Positions 47,454 through 56,747 are shown, numbered from the stretch's first letter. The stretch: 64,000 bases of DNA from Saccharothrix syringae (GCF_009498035.1 NZ_CP034550.1:2542001-2606000); one strand, 5' to 3'. Numbers and translations: made by a program. The notes: generated by a model not told the origin, from the letters alone.

Positions 47454-49616
47454 ATGCGGATCGTCAGTTCTGCGCTCGCGCTCGCCTGCGCCCTCGGTGC
47501 GTTGGCGGCCGCCCCCGCGCACGCCGGTCAAGACCCGGGCAGGCAGGTGCTCCGGCCCGGTGACGGCTGGGCGTCGAGCGGTACCGGGACCACCGGTGGT
47601 TCGGCCGCGGCCACCGAGCACGTGGTGCGCACGGCCGCGGAGCTGCGGGCCGCCCTGGCGGCGCCCGCGCCCCGGCTGATCAGGGTGCGCGGCGTCATCG
47701 ACGTGCGGCAGGACTGCTCCTCCTACGCGACCGACGGCTACGCGCTGCCCGCCTACCTGGCCGCGTACGACCCGGCCGTGTGGGGGCGCGACACCGAGCC
47801 CAGCGGTCCGCTGGAGGACGCCCGCGCCGCCTCCGCGCGCAACCAGCAGGCCGCGATCGGCTTCGCGGTGGGCGGCGACACCACGATCGTCGGCGAGGGC
47901 AGGGGTGCCGGCCTCACCGGTGCCAACCTGCGCGTGCACGGCGTGAGCAACGTGATCATCCGCAACCTCACCTTCCGCGACACCCGCGACTGCTTCCCGC
48001 AGTGGGACCCCACCGACGGCGCCGAGGGCAACTGGAACTCCGCCTACGACCAGGTCTCGCTCCAGCGCGCCACGAACGTGTGGGTGGACCACAACACCTT
48101 CACCGACCAGCCGTACCCGGACAGCACCTCGCCGGTCCACTTCGGACGCCCGTTCCAGCAGCACGACGGCTCCCTGGACATCACCAGCGGCTCCGACCTG
48201 GTCACCGCCTCGTACAACCTGTTCGAGGACCACGGCAAGACCATGCTGATCGGCTCGTCCAACACCTCCACCACGGACCCGGGCAAGCTGCGCGTCTCCG
48301 TGCACCACAACATCTTCCGCAACACCGAGGAGCGCCTGCCCCGCGTGCGGTTCGGCCAGGTGCACGTCTACAACAACCTCTACGAGCCCGGACCCACGTT
48401 CGTCTACGCCTGGGGCGTGGGCGTGCAGTCCGCCCTCTACGTGGAGAACAACTACGTCAAGCTCGCCGGCGGCGGCGCCGTGGAGGACCTCATCCACAAC
48501 TGGGGCGGCACCGCCATCACCGAGGTCGGCACGCTCGTCGACGGCCGCCCGGTCGACGCGCTCGACGCCTTCAACGCGGCCAACCCGACCGCGCGGCTGT
48601 CCGGCGACGCCGGGTGGACGCCGACGCTGAAGCTGGGCCTCGAACCCGCCCAGCGGATCAAGAACCTCAAGGCGGGCGCCCCCCAGCGCGAGCGCTACCA
48701 CGTCGCCAAGGGCACCGACTTCGACACCGTGCAGGCCGCCGTCGACGCCGCGCCCGCCGGCACCACCATCACCATCGGCAAGGGCGTCTACCGCGAGGTC
48801 CTGCGGGTGCCCGCCACCAAGCGCGACCTGACCCTCAAGGGCTCCACCGGCACCGCACGCGACGTCGTCATCGACTACGACAACGCCAGCGGCACCAAGA
48901 AGCCCGACGGCACCACGTACGGCACCACCGGTTCGGCCACCGCCACCGTCGAGGCCGACGGCTTCACCGCCCGCGACCTGACCTTCAGCAACTCCTTCGA
49001 CCGGGCCGCCCACCCCGGGATCACCGCGACCCAGGCCGTCGCGGTCAAGGCCACCGGCGACCGCCAGTACTACGACCGGGTCCGCTTCCTCGGCCACCAG
49101 GACACCCTCTACGCCGACACCCGCTCGGCCACCACCCGGGCCCGGCAGTACTACCGGGGCTGCGAGGTCGTCGGCGACGTCGACTTCGTCTTCGGCCGCG
49201 CCACCGCCGTGTTCGACCAGACCACCATCCGGGCGCTGCCCCGCGACGGCGAACCCGCCGGGTACGTCACCGCCGCCAGCACCCGCCGCGACAACCCCCA
49301 CGGCTTCCTCATCGTGAACTCCACCATCACCAGCGACGCACCCGCCGGCTCCTACTACCTCGGCCGCCCGTGGCACCCCGGCGGCGACCCCGACGCCGTC
49401 GCCTCGGTCGTCATCCGCGACACCAGGCTGCCCGCCGCGGTCAAGGCCGCGCCGTGGACCGACATGTCCGGCTTCCCGTGGCGCGAGGCCCGGTTCGCCG
49501 AGTACCGCAACTCCGGCCCGGGCGCCGGCACCGGCGCCGACCGGCCCGCGCTCACCGACGAGCAGGCCCGGCAGCACACCGTCCGCGCCTACCTGGGCGA
49601 CTGGATCCCCGCATGA
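47454..49616 (+). CDS. Pectate lyase (PL1)-pectin methylesterase (CE8) fusion
   Basis: 720 aa from ATG 47454. Signal peptide RIVSSALALACALGALAAAP, cleaved after AHA. Residues ~30-400 form a PL1 parallel beta-helix: TTIVGEGRGAGLTGANLRVH, VSNVIIRNLTFRDT, WVDHNTFTD and the catalytic-arginine motif EERLPRVRFGQ. Residues ~415-720 are a CE8 pectin methylesterase: GTDFDTVQAAVDAAPAGTT, GHQDTLYAD with Asp550, VDFVFGRATAVFDQT with Asp577, and YLGRPWHPGGD. Having both on one secreted chain lets demethylation and beta-eliminative cleavage of homogalacturonan proceed together. It heads an operon whose next three genes import the products (ATGA overlap with the permease). Confidence 0.94.
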   Translation: MRIVSSALALACALGALAAAPAHAGQDPGRQVLRPGDGWASSGTGTTGGSAAATEHVVRTAAELRAALAAPAPRLIRVRGVIDVRQDCSSYATDGYALPAYLAAYDPAVWGRDTEPSGPLEDARAASARNQQAAIGFAVGGDTTIVGEGRGAGLTGANLRVHGVSNVIIRNLTFRDTRDCFPQWDPTDGAEGNWNSAYDQVSLQRATNVWVDHNTFTDQPYPDSTSPVHFGRPFQQHDGSLDITSGSDLVTASYNLFEDHGKTMLIGSSNTSTTDPGKLRVSVHHNIFRNTEERLPRVRFGQVHVYNNLYEPGPTFVYAWGVGVQSALYVENNYVKLAGGGAVEDLIHNWGGTAITEVGTLVDGRPVDALDAFNAANPTARLSGDAGWTPTLKLGLEPAQRIKNLKAGAPQRERYHVAKGTDFDTVQAAVDAAPAGTTITIGKGVYREVLRVPATKRDLTLKGSTGTARDVVIDYDNASGTKKPDGTTYGTTGSATATVEADGFTARDLTFSNSFDRAAHPGITATQAVAVKATGDRQYYDRVRFLGHQDTLYADTRSATTRARQYYRGCEVVGDVDFVFGRATAVFDQTTIRALPRDGEPAGYVTAASTRRDNPHGFLIVNSTITSDAPAGSYYLGRPWHPGGDPDAVASVVIRDTRLPAAVKAAPWTDMSGFPWREARFAEYRNSGPGAGTGADRPALTDEQARQHTVRAYLGDWIPA

Positions 49617-50488
49617 GGACCCGCACGTGGGCGCCCTACGCCCTCATCGCACCGACGCTGGTGCTGATGGCGATCTTCCTGGTCTACCCGATCGGGAGCG
49701 TCGTCTACTACAGCCTCCAGCGGTACAACGTGACCCAGCCGTGGAAGAACGGGTTCGCGGGGCTCGACAACTTCACCCGGATGCTGTTCGACGACCCGCT
49801 GTTCTGGCAGAGCCTCGCGTTCAGCGCCAAGTGGGTGGTCGTCGAGGTCGGGCTCCAGCTCCTGCTGGGCCTGGTCCTCGCGCTGATCGTCAACGAGACG
49901 TTCATCGGCCGCGGCGTGGCGCGGGCGCTGGTGTTCTCGCCGTGGGCGGTGTCCGGGGTGCTCACCACCGGCATCTGGATCCTGCTGCTCAACCCCTCCA
50001 CGGGCATCTTCCAGGTGCTCTCCGAGTGGGGCGTCGGCTCGCCGGGCACCTCGGTGCTCGGCAACCCCGACACGGTGTTCGACGCCCTCGTGGTGACCGA
50101 GCTGTGGCGCGGCGTGCCGTTCTTCGCGATCCTGCTGCTCGCCGACCTCCAGAGCATCCCCAAGGACCTCTACGAGGCGGCGTCCGTCGACGGCGCGAGC
50201 CGGTGGCGGCGCTTCACCAGCGTCACCCTGCCGCACCTCAAGGACGCGATCATCCTGTCCACCCTGCTGCGCGCGGTGTGGGAGTTCAACAACGTGGACC
50301 TGATCTACACGCTGACCGGCGGCGGACCCGCCAACCAGACCACGACCCTGCCGCTGTACGTGGCGCGGCAGGCCGTCGACTCGCACAACTTCGGGTACGG
50401 CTCGGCGCTGACCGTCGCCGGGTTCCTGATCCTGCTGTTCTTCTCGATCGCCTACCTGCGGCTGTCGAAGTTCGGGAGCCGGGCATGA
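49613..50488 (+). CDS. ABC sugar permease (MalF-type), pectin operon
   Basis: 291 aa from ATG 49613, overlapping the upstream stop by four bases. Six transmembrane helices (first: YALIAPTLVLMAIFLVYPIG) and the EAA loop DLYEAASVDGASRWRRFTSV identify a CUT1 permease; LTGGGPANQTTTLPLYVARQ is family-typical. With the next gene it would form the channel for unsaturated oligogalacturonides released by the pectate lyases. No ATPase is encoded in the operon, so a shared ATPase must serve it. Confidence 0.93.
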   Translation: MRTRTWAPYALIAPTLVLMAIFLVYPIGSVVYYSLQRYNVTQPWKNGFAGLDNFTRMLFDDPLFWQSLAFSAKWVVVEVGLQLLLGLVLALIVNETFIGRGVARALVFSPWAVSGVLTTGIWILLLNPSTGIFQVLSEWGVGSPGTSVLGNPDTVFDALVVTELWRGVPFFAILLLADLQSIPKDLYEAASVDGASRWRRFTSVTLPHLKDAIILSTLLRAVWEFNNVDLIYTLTGGGPANQTTTLPLYVARQAVDSHNFGYGSALTVAGFLILLFFSIAYLRLSKFGSRA

Positions 50489-51396
50489 CCGAGACGCTGG
50501 GCAAGACCGACACCCTGGTGCGCGAGATCGCCGGCACCACGCACGCGCCGCCGCCGACCGGGCGCCGCCGTCGCCGGGCGGTGGCCGAGGAGCCGGGCAA
50601 GCCGTGGATGATCCGCGTGCCGCTGGTGCTCTACCTGTTGTTCACCCTCGTCCCGTTCTACTGGATGCTGGTGTTCGCGGTGCGGCCCACCGGTTCGACG
50701 CAGCTCGTGCCGTGGCCCGTCTCGTTCGAGCACTTCGACACGGTGTGGAACGACATCGGGTTCGGCGTGTTCTTCTACAACAGCGTGGTCATGGGCCTCG
50801 GCGTGCTGGTGTTCGTGACCATCCTGTCGGTGATGGGCGGGTACGCGCTGGCCCGCTTCCGCTTCCGCGGCCAGCGGGTGTTCCTGCTGGCCATGCTGTG
50901 CAGCCAGTTCATCCCCGGCGCGATGATGCTGATCCCGCTGTTCGTCATCTTCAAGGGCCTCGGGCTGCTCAACAGCATCACCGGCCTGGTCATCGCGGAG
51001 GTGGCGTTCCAGCTCCCGCTGTCGCTGATCCTGATGAGCGGGTTCATCCGCAACATCTCCGTGGAGCTGGAGGAAGCCGCGATGGTCGACGGCTGCTCGC
51101 GCCCGCGCGCCTTCTTCGCGGTCGTCCTGCCCCAGCTCAAGCCCGCCCTGGTGGCGGTCGGGTCGTTCGCGTTCATCGGCGCCTGGAACAACTTCCTGTT
51201 CGCGCTGATGTTCGCGACCAGGCAGGACAAGTTCACCCTGCCGGTCGGCCTGAGCTACACGCTGGGTGAGTTCAACACCGACTTCGGGGCGCTCGCCGCC
51301 GGTGGCGTGGTCGCGGCCGTGCCGGTGGTCCTGGTTTTCGCCGTCGTGCAGCGGTTCCTGGTGCAGGGGCTCAGCGCCGGGGCTGTCAAGGGATAG
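50485..51396 (+). CDS. ABC sugar permease (MalG-type), pectin operon
   Basis: 303 aa from ATG 50485 (ATGA overlap). An unusual 35-residue cytoplasmic N-terminus with a run of arginines (PPPTGRRRRRAVAEE) precedes the first helix RVPLVLYLLFTLVPFYWMLV. The EAA motif is ELEEAAMVDGCSRPRAFFAV, and FKGLGLLNSITGLVIAEVAF is typical of MalG subunits. It partners the preceding permease in an oligogalacturonide importer. The substrate is inferred from operon context. Confidence 0.93.
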   Translation: MTETLGKTDTLVREIAGTTHAPPPTGRRRRRAVAEEPGKPWMIRVPLVLYLLFTLVPFYWMLVFAVRPTGSTQLVPWPVSFEHFDTVWNDIGFGVFFYNSVVMGLGVLVFVTILSVMGGYALARFRFRGQRVFLLAMLCSQFIPGAMMLIPLFVIFKGLGLLNSITGLVIAEVAFQLPLSLILMSGFIRNISVELEEAAMVDGCSRPRAFFAVVLPQLKPALVAVGSFAFIGAWNNFLFALMFATRQDKFTLPVGLSYTLGEFNTDFGALAAGGVVAAVPVVLVFAVVQRFLVQGLSAGAVKG

Positions 51397-51404
51397 GGAG
51401 CATC

Positions 51405-52691
51405 ATGAGGAGATTGCTGGTCGCCGCGGCCGCCGCCGCGCTGGCGCTGTCCGCCTGCTCGTCCGGGGGAGGTGCGGGCAGCGACGGGAACGTCACCATC
51501 ACGTTCTGGGACAACAACGGCGGCCCCGCCCGCGAGCCGATCTACAAGGAGCTGATCTCGCGCTTCGAGGCCGCGAACCCGACCATCAAGGTCGAGTACG
51601 TCGGCATCCCCAGCGCGTCGGTGCAGCAGAAGTACGACACCGCCATCGCCGGCGGCGAGACGCCCGACGTGGGCGGCGTGACCACCTCCTACCTCGCGCA
51701 CCTGGTCGGCCAGCAGGCGCTGGCGCCGCTCGACGACCGCATCAACGGCGGCGCGCTCAAGGACAAGCTGCTGCCCTCCCTGGTGGAGACCGTCCGCCAG
51801 ACCGCGCCCGACGGCAAGCTCTACATCGTCCCGTCGTCGGCCAACATGGACATCATCTGGTACCGCACCGACTGGTTCGAGGCCGCGGGCCTGGAGCCGC
51901 CGAAGACCTGGGACGAGTTCACCACCGCCGCCACCAGGCTCACCGACGCGGCCGCGAACAGGTACGGCTACACCATCCGCGGCGGCGCCGGCTCGGTGTT
52001 CCAGCTCATCACCGAGGCGTACGCGTACTCCGGCGTGGACAGCTTCTTCAAGGACGGCAAGAGCACGCTGGGCGACAGCGCCAACGCCGAGCTGGTCGAC
52101 AAGATCGCCAAGCTCTACAAGAAGGCCACCCCCGAGGCCGACGTCAACAACAGCTTCACCCAGATGATCGCGCAGTTCACCGGCGGCTCGGTCGCGATGA
52201 TGCACCACAACCTCGGCTCCTACAGCGACGTGACCAAGGCGCTCGGCGACAAGGTCGCCGCGATCCCGCTGCCGGTCGGCCCCGGCGGCAAGCGGACCGT
52301 CGTGCCCAACCCGACCGACGGGTTCGCGGTGTTCAACAACAGCGAGCACCAGGACGCGGCGTGGAAGTTCGCCGAGTTCCTGACCTCCGCCGAGTCCAAC
52401 AGCTACTGGAACGAGAAGGTCGGCCAGATCCCGGCCAACACTGACGTGCGCAGCGCGGCGTGGATCGACGAGGCCGCCCACGTGAAGATGGCGCTCGGCG
52501 TCCTGGAGGACCCGGCCACGGTCCTCGTGCCCGCCCCGGTCTACCTGCCGCAGTACTCGTCGATCACCAAGGCCGACAACGAGCCGCAGTACCAGAAGGT
52601 GCTGCTCGGCGAGCTGTCCGCGCAGGACTTCCTCAACACCATGGCCGAGCAGCTGACCGCGGCGCAGAAGGAGTGGGAGGACCGCAAATGA
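51405..52691 (+). CDS. Sugar-binding lipoprotein, pectin operon
   Basis: 428 aa from ATG 51405 behind GGGAG. The lipoprotein signal MRRLLVAAAAAALALSAC lipidates Cys18. The mature protein is a CUT1 solute-binding protein (VTITFWDNNGGPAREPIYKE; VPSSANMDIIWYRTDWFEAA; QFTGGSVAMMHHNLGSYS; VVPNPTDGFAVFNN). Given the genes around it, the ligand is probably unsaturated di- or trigalacturonate; basic residues near the cleft would be expected but cannot be mapped by eye. Its stop overlaps the next start by four bases. Confidence 0.92.
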   Translation: MRRLLVAAAAAALALSACSSGGGAGSDGNVTITFWDNNGGPAREPIYKELISRFEAANPTIKVEYVGIPSASVQQKYDTAIAGGETPDVGGVTTSYLAHLVGQQALAPLDDRINGGALKDKLLPSLVETVRQTAPDGKLYIVPSSANMDIIWYRTDWFEAAGLEPPKTWDEFTTAATRLTDAAANRYGYTIRGGAGSVFQLITEAYAYSGVDSFFKDGKSTLGDSANAELVDKIAKLYKKATPEADVNNSFTQMIAQFTGGSVAMMHHNLGSYSDVTKALGDKVAAIPLPVGPGGKRTVVPNPTDGFAVFNNSEHQDAAWKFAEFLTSAESNSYWNEKVGQIPANTDVRSAAWIDEAAHVKMALGVLEDPATVLVPAPVYLPQYSSITKADNEPQYQKVLLGELSAQDFLNTMAEQLTAAQKEWEDRK

Positions 52692-53839
52692 TCGAGCGCG
52701 TCGAGGTGTCGGTGTTCACGACCACCGCGTGGACCGCGGTGGACCCGCACGGGCACCGGCACCCGAGCGCCGAGCACGAGGTCCGCGAGGCCGTGCTGGA
52801 GATCACCGACTCCGACGGCGTGGTGGGGCGCGTGCAGGCGCACCCGGACCAGTTGCGCCCGGCCGTGCTGGAGTCGATCGTCAAGCCCGTGCTGCTCGGC
52901 GCGGACCCGTGGGACCGGGAGCTGCTGTGGCGGAAGATGGCCCGCAAGCAGCGCGGGTCGCACGGCCGGTTCACCGACCGCGCCCTGGGCTACGTGGACA
53001 CCGCGCTGTGGGACCTGGTGGGCAAGCGCGCCGGGCTGCCGGTGTGGAAGCTCATCGGCGGCGCGCGGTCCCGCGTCCCGGCCTACGCCAGCACGATGTG
53101 CGGTGACGAGATCCCCGGCGGGCTGTCCACGCCCGGCGACTACGCGGAGTTCGCCAAGCAGCTCGTCGAGCGCGGCTACCGGGCCATCAAGCTGCACACG
53201 TGGATGCCGCCGGTGCCCGGCGCGCCGAGCGTGCGGGCCGACATCGCCGCCTGCGAGGCGGTGCGCGAGGCGGTCGGCCCGTCGGTGGCGCTGATGCTCG
53301 ACGCCAACCACTGGTACTCGCGCACCGAGGCGCTGGAGCTGGGGCGCGCGCTGGAGGACCTGGACTACTACTGGTTCGAGGAGCCGATGGAGGAGGCGTC
53401 GATCAGCTCCTACCGGTGGTTGTCCGAGCAGCTGTCCGTCCCGGTCATCGGCCCCGAGGTGGCGTGGGGCAAGCACCTCAGCCGCGCCGAGTGGGTGACC
53501 TCCGGGGCGTGCGACATCCTGCGCGCCGGCCCGACCGACGTGGGCGGCATCTCGCCGACGCTCAAGGCGCTGCACCTGGCCGAGGCGTTCAACATGGACT
53601 GCGAGATCCACGGCGACGGCTCGGCGAGCCTGGCCGTGCTCGGCGGCACCGACAACGGCCGCTGGTACGAGCGCGGCCTGCTGCACCCGCACCACGACTT
53701 CGACCGCGTGCCGCCCCACCGGCTCGCGATCGCCGACCCGCTCGACGACGAGGGGTTCGTGACCATGCCGGCGGCTCCCGGCCTCGGTGACGAGTTCGAC
53801 GTCGAGCACATCCGCCAGCACACCGTCGAGAGGTGGTGA
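52688..53839 (+). CDS. Enolase-superfamily (mandelate racemase/muconate lactonising) enzyme
   Basis: 383 aa from ATG 52688, overlapping the binding-protein stop. The capping domain spans about 1-125; the barrel has ERGYRAIKLHTWMPP with the catalytic Lys and a His two residues on, VALMLDANHWYS, YWFEEPMEE and VPVIGPEVAWG carrying the three metal-ligand acids, and CEIHGDGSASLA with a candidate catalytic His. Members dehydrate or racemise sugar acids. In a pectin operon a role in galacturonate, galactarate or unsaturated-uronate metabolism is likely, but the Lys-x-His rather than Lys-x-Lys pattern prevents a confident named reaction. Cytoplasmic; last gene of the coupled series. Confidence 0.85.
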   Translation: MIERVEVSVFTTTAWTAVDPHGHRHPSAEHEVREAVLEITDSDGVVGRVQAHPDQLRPAVLESIVKPVLLGADPWDRELLWRKMARKQRGSHGRFTDRALGYVDTALWDLVGKRAGLPVWKLIGGARSRVPAYASTMCGDEIPGGLSTPGDYAEFAKQLVERGYRAIKLHTWMPPVPGAPSVRADIAACEAVREAVGPSVALMLDANHWYSRTEALELGRALEDLDYYWFEEPMEEASISSYRWLSEQLSVPVIGPEVAWGKHLSRAEWVTSGACDILRAGPTDVGGISPTLKALHLAEAFNMDCEIHGDGSASLAVLGGTDNGRWYERGLLHPHHDFDRVPPHRLAIADPLDDEGFVTMPAAPGLGDEFDVEHIRQHTVERW

Positions 53840-53920
53840 TCCCGGTGTAATGCCCGTGCCGCCGCCATGCCAACCGCCGCCGGTTCCCTTTTCCATCCAC
53901 AGTCGTATGGAGGAAACCGC

Positions 53921-54865
53921 ATGTCTCGCACGAAGTCCCGTGCGCTGCTCGCCGTGACCGCGCTCGCCGCGGCCGCGGCCATGGCTCCCACGGCCAACGC
54001 CGCCTCGTTCAACCTGGAGGGCTGGGCCACCCAGTGCGGTGGCACCACCGGTGGGGGCAGCGCCTCCCGGGTGACCGTCACCACCGCCTCCCAGTTCGCC
54101 TCCGCCGCGCAGTCGTCCTCGGCCTCGGTGATCCTGGTGTCCGGCACCATCAGCCTGTCGAGCATGACCAAGGTCGCGTCCAACAAGACGATCCTCGGCG
54201 TCGGCTCCGGCTCCGGGTTCACCGGGCAGGGCCTGAACGTGGCCAACGCGTCGAACGTCATCATCCGGAACCTGAACTTCAGCAACTGGGGTGACGACGC
54301 GATCAACGTCCAGTACTCGACGCGGGTCTGGATCGACCACAACAGCCTGCGCAACGGCTACGACGGCGCGATCGACATCAAGCGCGCGTCCGACTGCGTG
54401 ACCGTGTCCTGGAACAAGATCAGCAGCCACGACAAGACCATGCTGCTGGGCCACAGCGACGACAACGGCGGCGAGGACCGCGGCAAGCTGCGGGTCAGCT
54501 ACCACCACAACTGGTTCGACGGCACGAACCAGCGGCACCCGCGGGTCCGGTTCGGCAACCCGGTGCACGTCTACAACAACTACTACGGCGGCGTGACCTC
54601 CTACGGCGTCGCTTCGACCCAGGAGGCGGGCGTCCTCGTCGAGGGCAACTACTTCGAGAACACCCGGGACCCGTTCCACCGCGGTGAGGGCGACTCGGAC
54701 CCGGCGAACCTGGTGGCGCGCAACAACCACTTCGTCAGCTCGGGCTCGGGCGACCAGGGCGGCAGCGTCAAGTCCATCCCCTACTCCTACGCGCTGGACT
54801 CGGCGAGCGGCGTGAAGTCGATCGTGCAGGGCGGCGCGGGCGTGGGCAGGATCAGCGTTCCGTGA
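53921..54865 (+). CDS. Secreted pectate lyase, PL1
   Basis: 314 aa from ATG 53921 behind TGGAGGA. Signal peptide RALLAVTALAAAAAMAPTAN, cleaved at NA-A. The beta-helix carries FNLEGWATQCGGTTGGGSAS, KTILGVGSGSGFTGQGLNVA, VSWNKISSHDKTMLLGHSDD and the catalytic-arginine motif TNQRHPRVRFGNPVHVYNN. It cleaves de-esterified homogalacturonan by beta-elimination with calcium, overlapping in function with the first domain of the fusion at 47454. It lies 81 bases after the enolase-type gene and may be transcribed from the operon promoter or its own. Confidence 0.95.
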   Translation: MSRTKSRALLAVTALAAAAAMAPTANAASFNLEGWATQCGGTTGGGSASRVTVTTASQFASAAQSSSASVILVSGTISLSSMTKVASNKTILGVGSGSGFTGQGLNVANASNVIIRNLNFSNWGDDAINVQYSTRVWIDHNSLRNGYDGAIDIKRASDCVTVSWNKISSHDKTMLLGHSDDNGGEDRGKLRVSYHHNWFDGTNQRHPRVRFGNPVHVYNNYYGGVTSYGVASTQEAGVLVEGNYFENTRDPFHRGEGDSDPANLVARNNHFVSSGSGDQGGSVKSIPYSYALDSASGVKSIVQGGAGVGRISVP

Positions 54866-54885
54866 CGGTCCCGACGAGGTGAGCA

Positions 54886-54917
54886 GCGGCCCCCGGGTGC
54901 GTCCTCCCGGGGGCCGC
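54886..54917. terminator. Terminator at end of pectin locus
   Basis: GCGGCCCCCGGG (54886-54897) pairs perfectly with CCCGGGGGCCGC (54906-54917), between the convergent pectate lyase and alpha/beta-hydrolase genes. Confidence 0.82.
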
Positions 54918-54922
54918 CGCCG

Positions 54923-56104
54923 TCAGCCGGGGAACACCACGTCGGGGTGCGCGGGCGACGGGCCGTCGAACAGCCGCGTCGGCCGGTGGCGCAGGTGCAG
55001 GTCGAAGTGGGCACCGAGGTAGGCGCGCTGGGACGCGGTGCTCCGCAGCGGGTCCACGGTCCCGACCGCGCCCGCCCGCGCCTGCGCGGGCACGCCCGCG
55101 CGGTGCAGCAGCACCTGGTGGTCGGTGTAGGAGAAGTGCTCGCCGGCGGGCAGGTGCAGTTGGCGGACCCAGCTGCGGTGGTTGCCCAGGAACAGCCGCC
55201 ACGACGGGTCGGTGGCCGCGCTGTGGTCACCGGCGCTCATCAGCAGGAAAGGCCGGTCCAGCCCCTCGTGCGCGACCCGGCCGAAGTCCAGCGCCGACCG
55301 GGAGTAGGTCATGCTGCCGTCCAGGTCGGCGCCCGCGTCGACGCGCCGGTCGGACCGCATCAGCTCGGCGGCGGTGAAGCCGCCGCCGGAGTGGCCGAAC
55401 GCGCCGACCCGCGACAGGTCCAGCGACCGGCCCAGCAGGTGGGGCAGCTCCCGCCCGGCGGCGTCCGGGTTGCCGCCCCGGGTCAGGACCTCCAGCCGGT
55501 CCAGGACGAACTGCGCGTCCCGGACCCGGGTGTCGATCATCGCGCGCAGCACCTCGGCGGTCTGCCGCGGCACCGCGCGCCGCGCCACGCGCCCGTCGGG
55601 GAACTCCACCGCCGGCGCCTCGTGCGTGTGGTCGATCGCCACCACCACGTAGCCCTCGGAGGCCAGTTGCTCGGTCAGGGCCGTGCCGAACGCGCGCGAC
55701 TCGCCGGCGCCGGGCGAGTAGAGCACCACGGGGTGCCTGCCCCCGAGCACGGGCGCGTTCGCGCGGGCGTGGGTGGGGAAGCCGTAGTCGAGCGAGGCGG
55801 GGTCGACGCCGAGCCGGGCGGCGTCCACCTCGGCCACCACCGCGGCCGCCCCCGGTGGCAGGAAGGCCGTCCGGGGGTGGTCGGTGCGCGGCGCCGGGTA
55901 GCGGAGGGTGACCACCAGCTCCCGGGTGGTGCCGGGCACCCACGGGTCCGGTCGGGTCTCGTCGACCAGGTGCAGGTCGACGCTGCCGACGCGGTGCGGG
56001 CCGGTCGGTGCGGGCAGGACCGGGTCGGGGGTCGCCGAGGCGGTGGTGGTCGTGGTCAGCAGGAGGGCGCCGGTGAGGACGCCGAGGGTTTTGATCGGGG
56101 GCAC
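54923..56104 (-). CDS. Secreted alpha/beta hydrolase, PAF-acetylhydrolase/lipase-like
   Basis: 393 aa from GTG 56104. A signal peptide (KTLGVLTGALLLTTTTTASA) precedes an alpha/beta hydrolase: oxyanion region RHPVVLYSPGAGESRAFG, nucleophile elbow VGAFGHSGGGFTAAEL, acid Asp in ADLDGSMTYSR, and a late His in LHLPAGEHFSYTD. The GHSGGG elbow and the VVAIDHTHEAPAVEFPDG stretch are typical of the plasma PAF-acetylhydrolase type II/lipase group found in actinomycetes. It probably hydrolyses short-chain esters or lipids outside the cell. A relation to polyester hydrolases is possible but not demonstrable here. Confidence 0.85.
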   Translation of the reverse strand: MPPIKTLGVLTGALLLTTTTTASATPDPVLPAPTGPHRVGSVDLHLVDETRPDPWVPGTTRELVVTLRYPAPRTDHPRTAFLPPGAAAVVAEVDAARLGVDPASLDYGFPTHARANAPVLGGRHPVVLYSPGAGESRAFGTALTEQLASEGYVVVAIDHTHEAPAVEFPDGRVARRAVPRQTAEVLRAMIDTRVRDAQFVLDRLEVLTRGGNPDAAGRELPHLLGRSLDLSRVGAFGHSGGGFTAAELMRSDRRVDAGADLDGSMTYSRSALDFGRVAHEGLDRPFLLMSAGDHSAATDPSWRLFLGNHRSWVRQLHLPAGEHFSYTDHQVLLHRAGVPAQARAGAVGTVDPLRSTASQRAYLGAHFDLHLRHRPTRLFDGPSPAHPDVVFPG

Positions 56105-56201
56105 GGAGCCGACGCTAGGGGCGCGGTGGTGCCGCTGCCTCGGGGAGGTCACCGGTTTCGGCCCTGGTGCACGACCCCGGGACGGGAGGGTCACGAGGAC
56201 C

Positions 56202-56747
56202 TCAACCCCACACCGGCCTGGCCCTCGCGGCCCCGGCGAGGACGTCGGCGCCGCTGATCTCGACCCGCCCCTCGACCAGTCCGAGGTCGTCCCACCTGGC
56301 CGCCAGCACGACGGGGCCGGCCGGTGGCAGGGGCGCCAGGTGGGCGGACTCGCGGCGGTGCCCCGGTCCACCGGACGACCTGCCCGGTGTCGCCCGCAAC
56401 GCCGCGTCCCCCACGGGTGCGCCGTCGTAGCGGTCGAGGGTGGTGAACCGGCGGCCGTCGGCGTAGGAGACCGCCAGCACCGGGCCGGACGGCCCCGGAC
56501 CGGAGCCGGTGGCCAGCGGGTGCCGGAACAGCGGCGGCACCCGCACCTCCGGGTCGCGCGCGAACACGGCGAGGTCCAGCGTCACGCAGTCGGGCCAGCA
56601 CCAGGCGGCGACCAGGAAGACCTTGGCGGCGTCGTTGCCCGCCACCAGGAGTCCCGCCGGCAGGACGTGCGGGACGAAGCGGGTGAAGGGCGGCGGCGCC
56701 TGCTCGCGGCCCCGCCGCCCGACCTCGTCGAACGAACTCGTCGACAT
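56202..56747 (-). CDS. Hypothetical cytoplasmic protein
   Basis: 181 aa from ATG 56747 behind GGGAGGAT. No signal peptide or membrane segment. Recognisable features are an N-terminal RGREQAPPPFTRFVPHVLPA, a middle VLAVSYADGRRFTTLDRYDG, a Gly-rich loop RSSGGPGHRRESAHL and a C-terminal PLPPAGPVVLAARWDDLGLVE ending before EISGADV. I recall similar actinobacterial hypothetical proteins with the closing PLPPxGPxxxxxxW motif but no function. It lies between two secreted-protein genes on the same strand, each with its own gap. Confidence 0.7.
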   Translation of the reverse strand: MSTSSFDEVGRRGREQAPPPFTRFVPHVLPAGLLVAGNDAAKVFLVAAWCWPDCVTLDLAVFARDPEVRVPPLFRHPLATGSGPGPSGPVLAVSYADGRRFTTLDRYDGAPVGDAALRATPGRSSGGPGHRRESAHLAPLPPAGPVVLAARWDDLGLVEGRVEISGADVLAGAARARPVWG

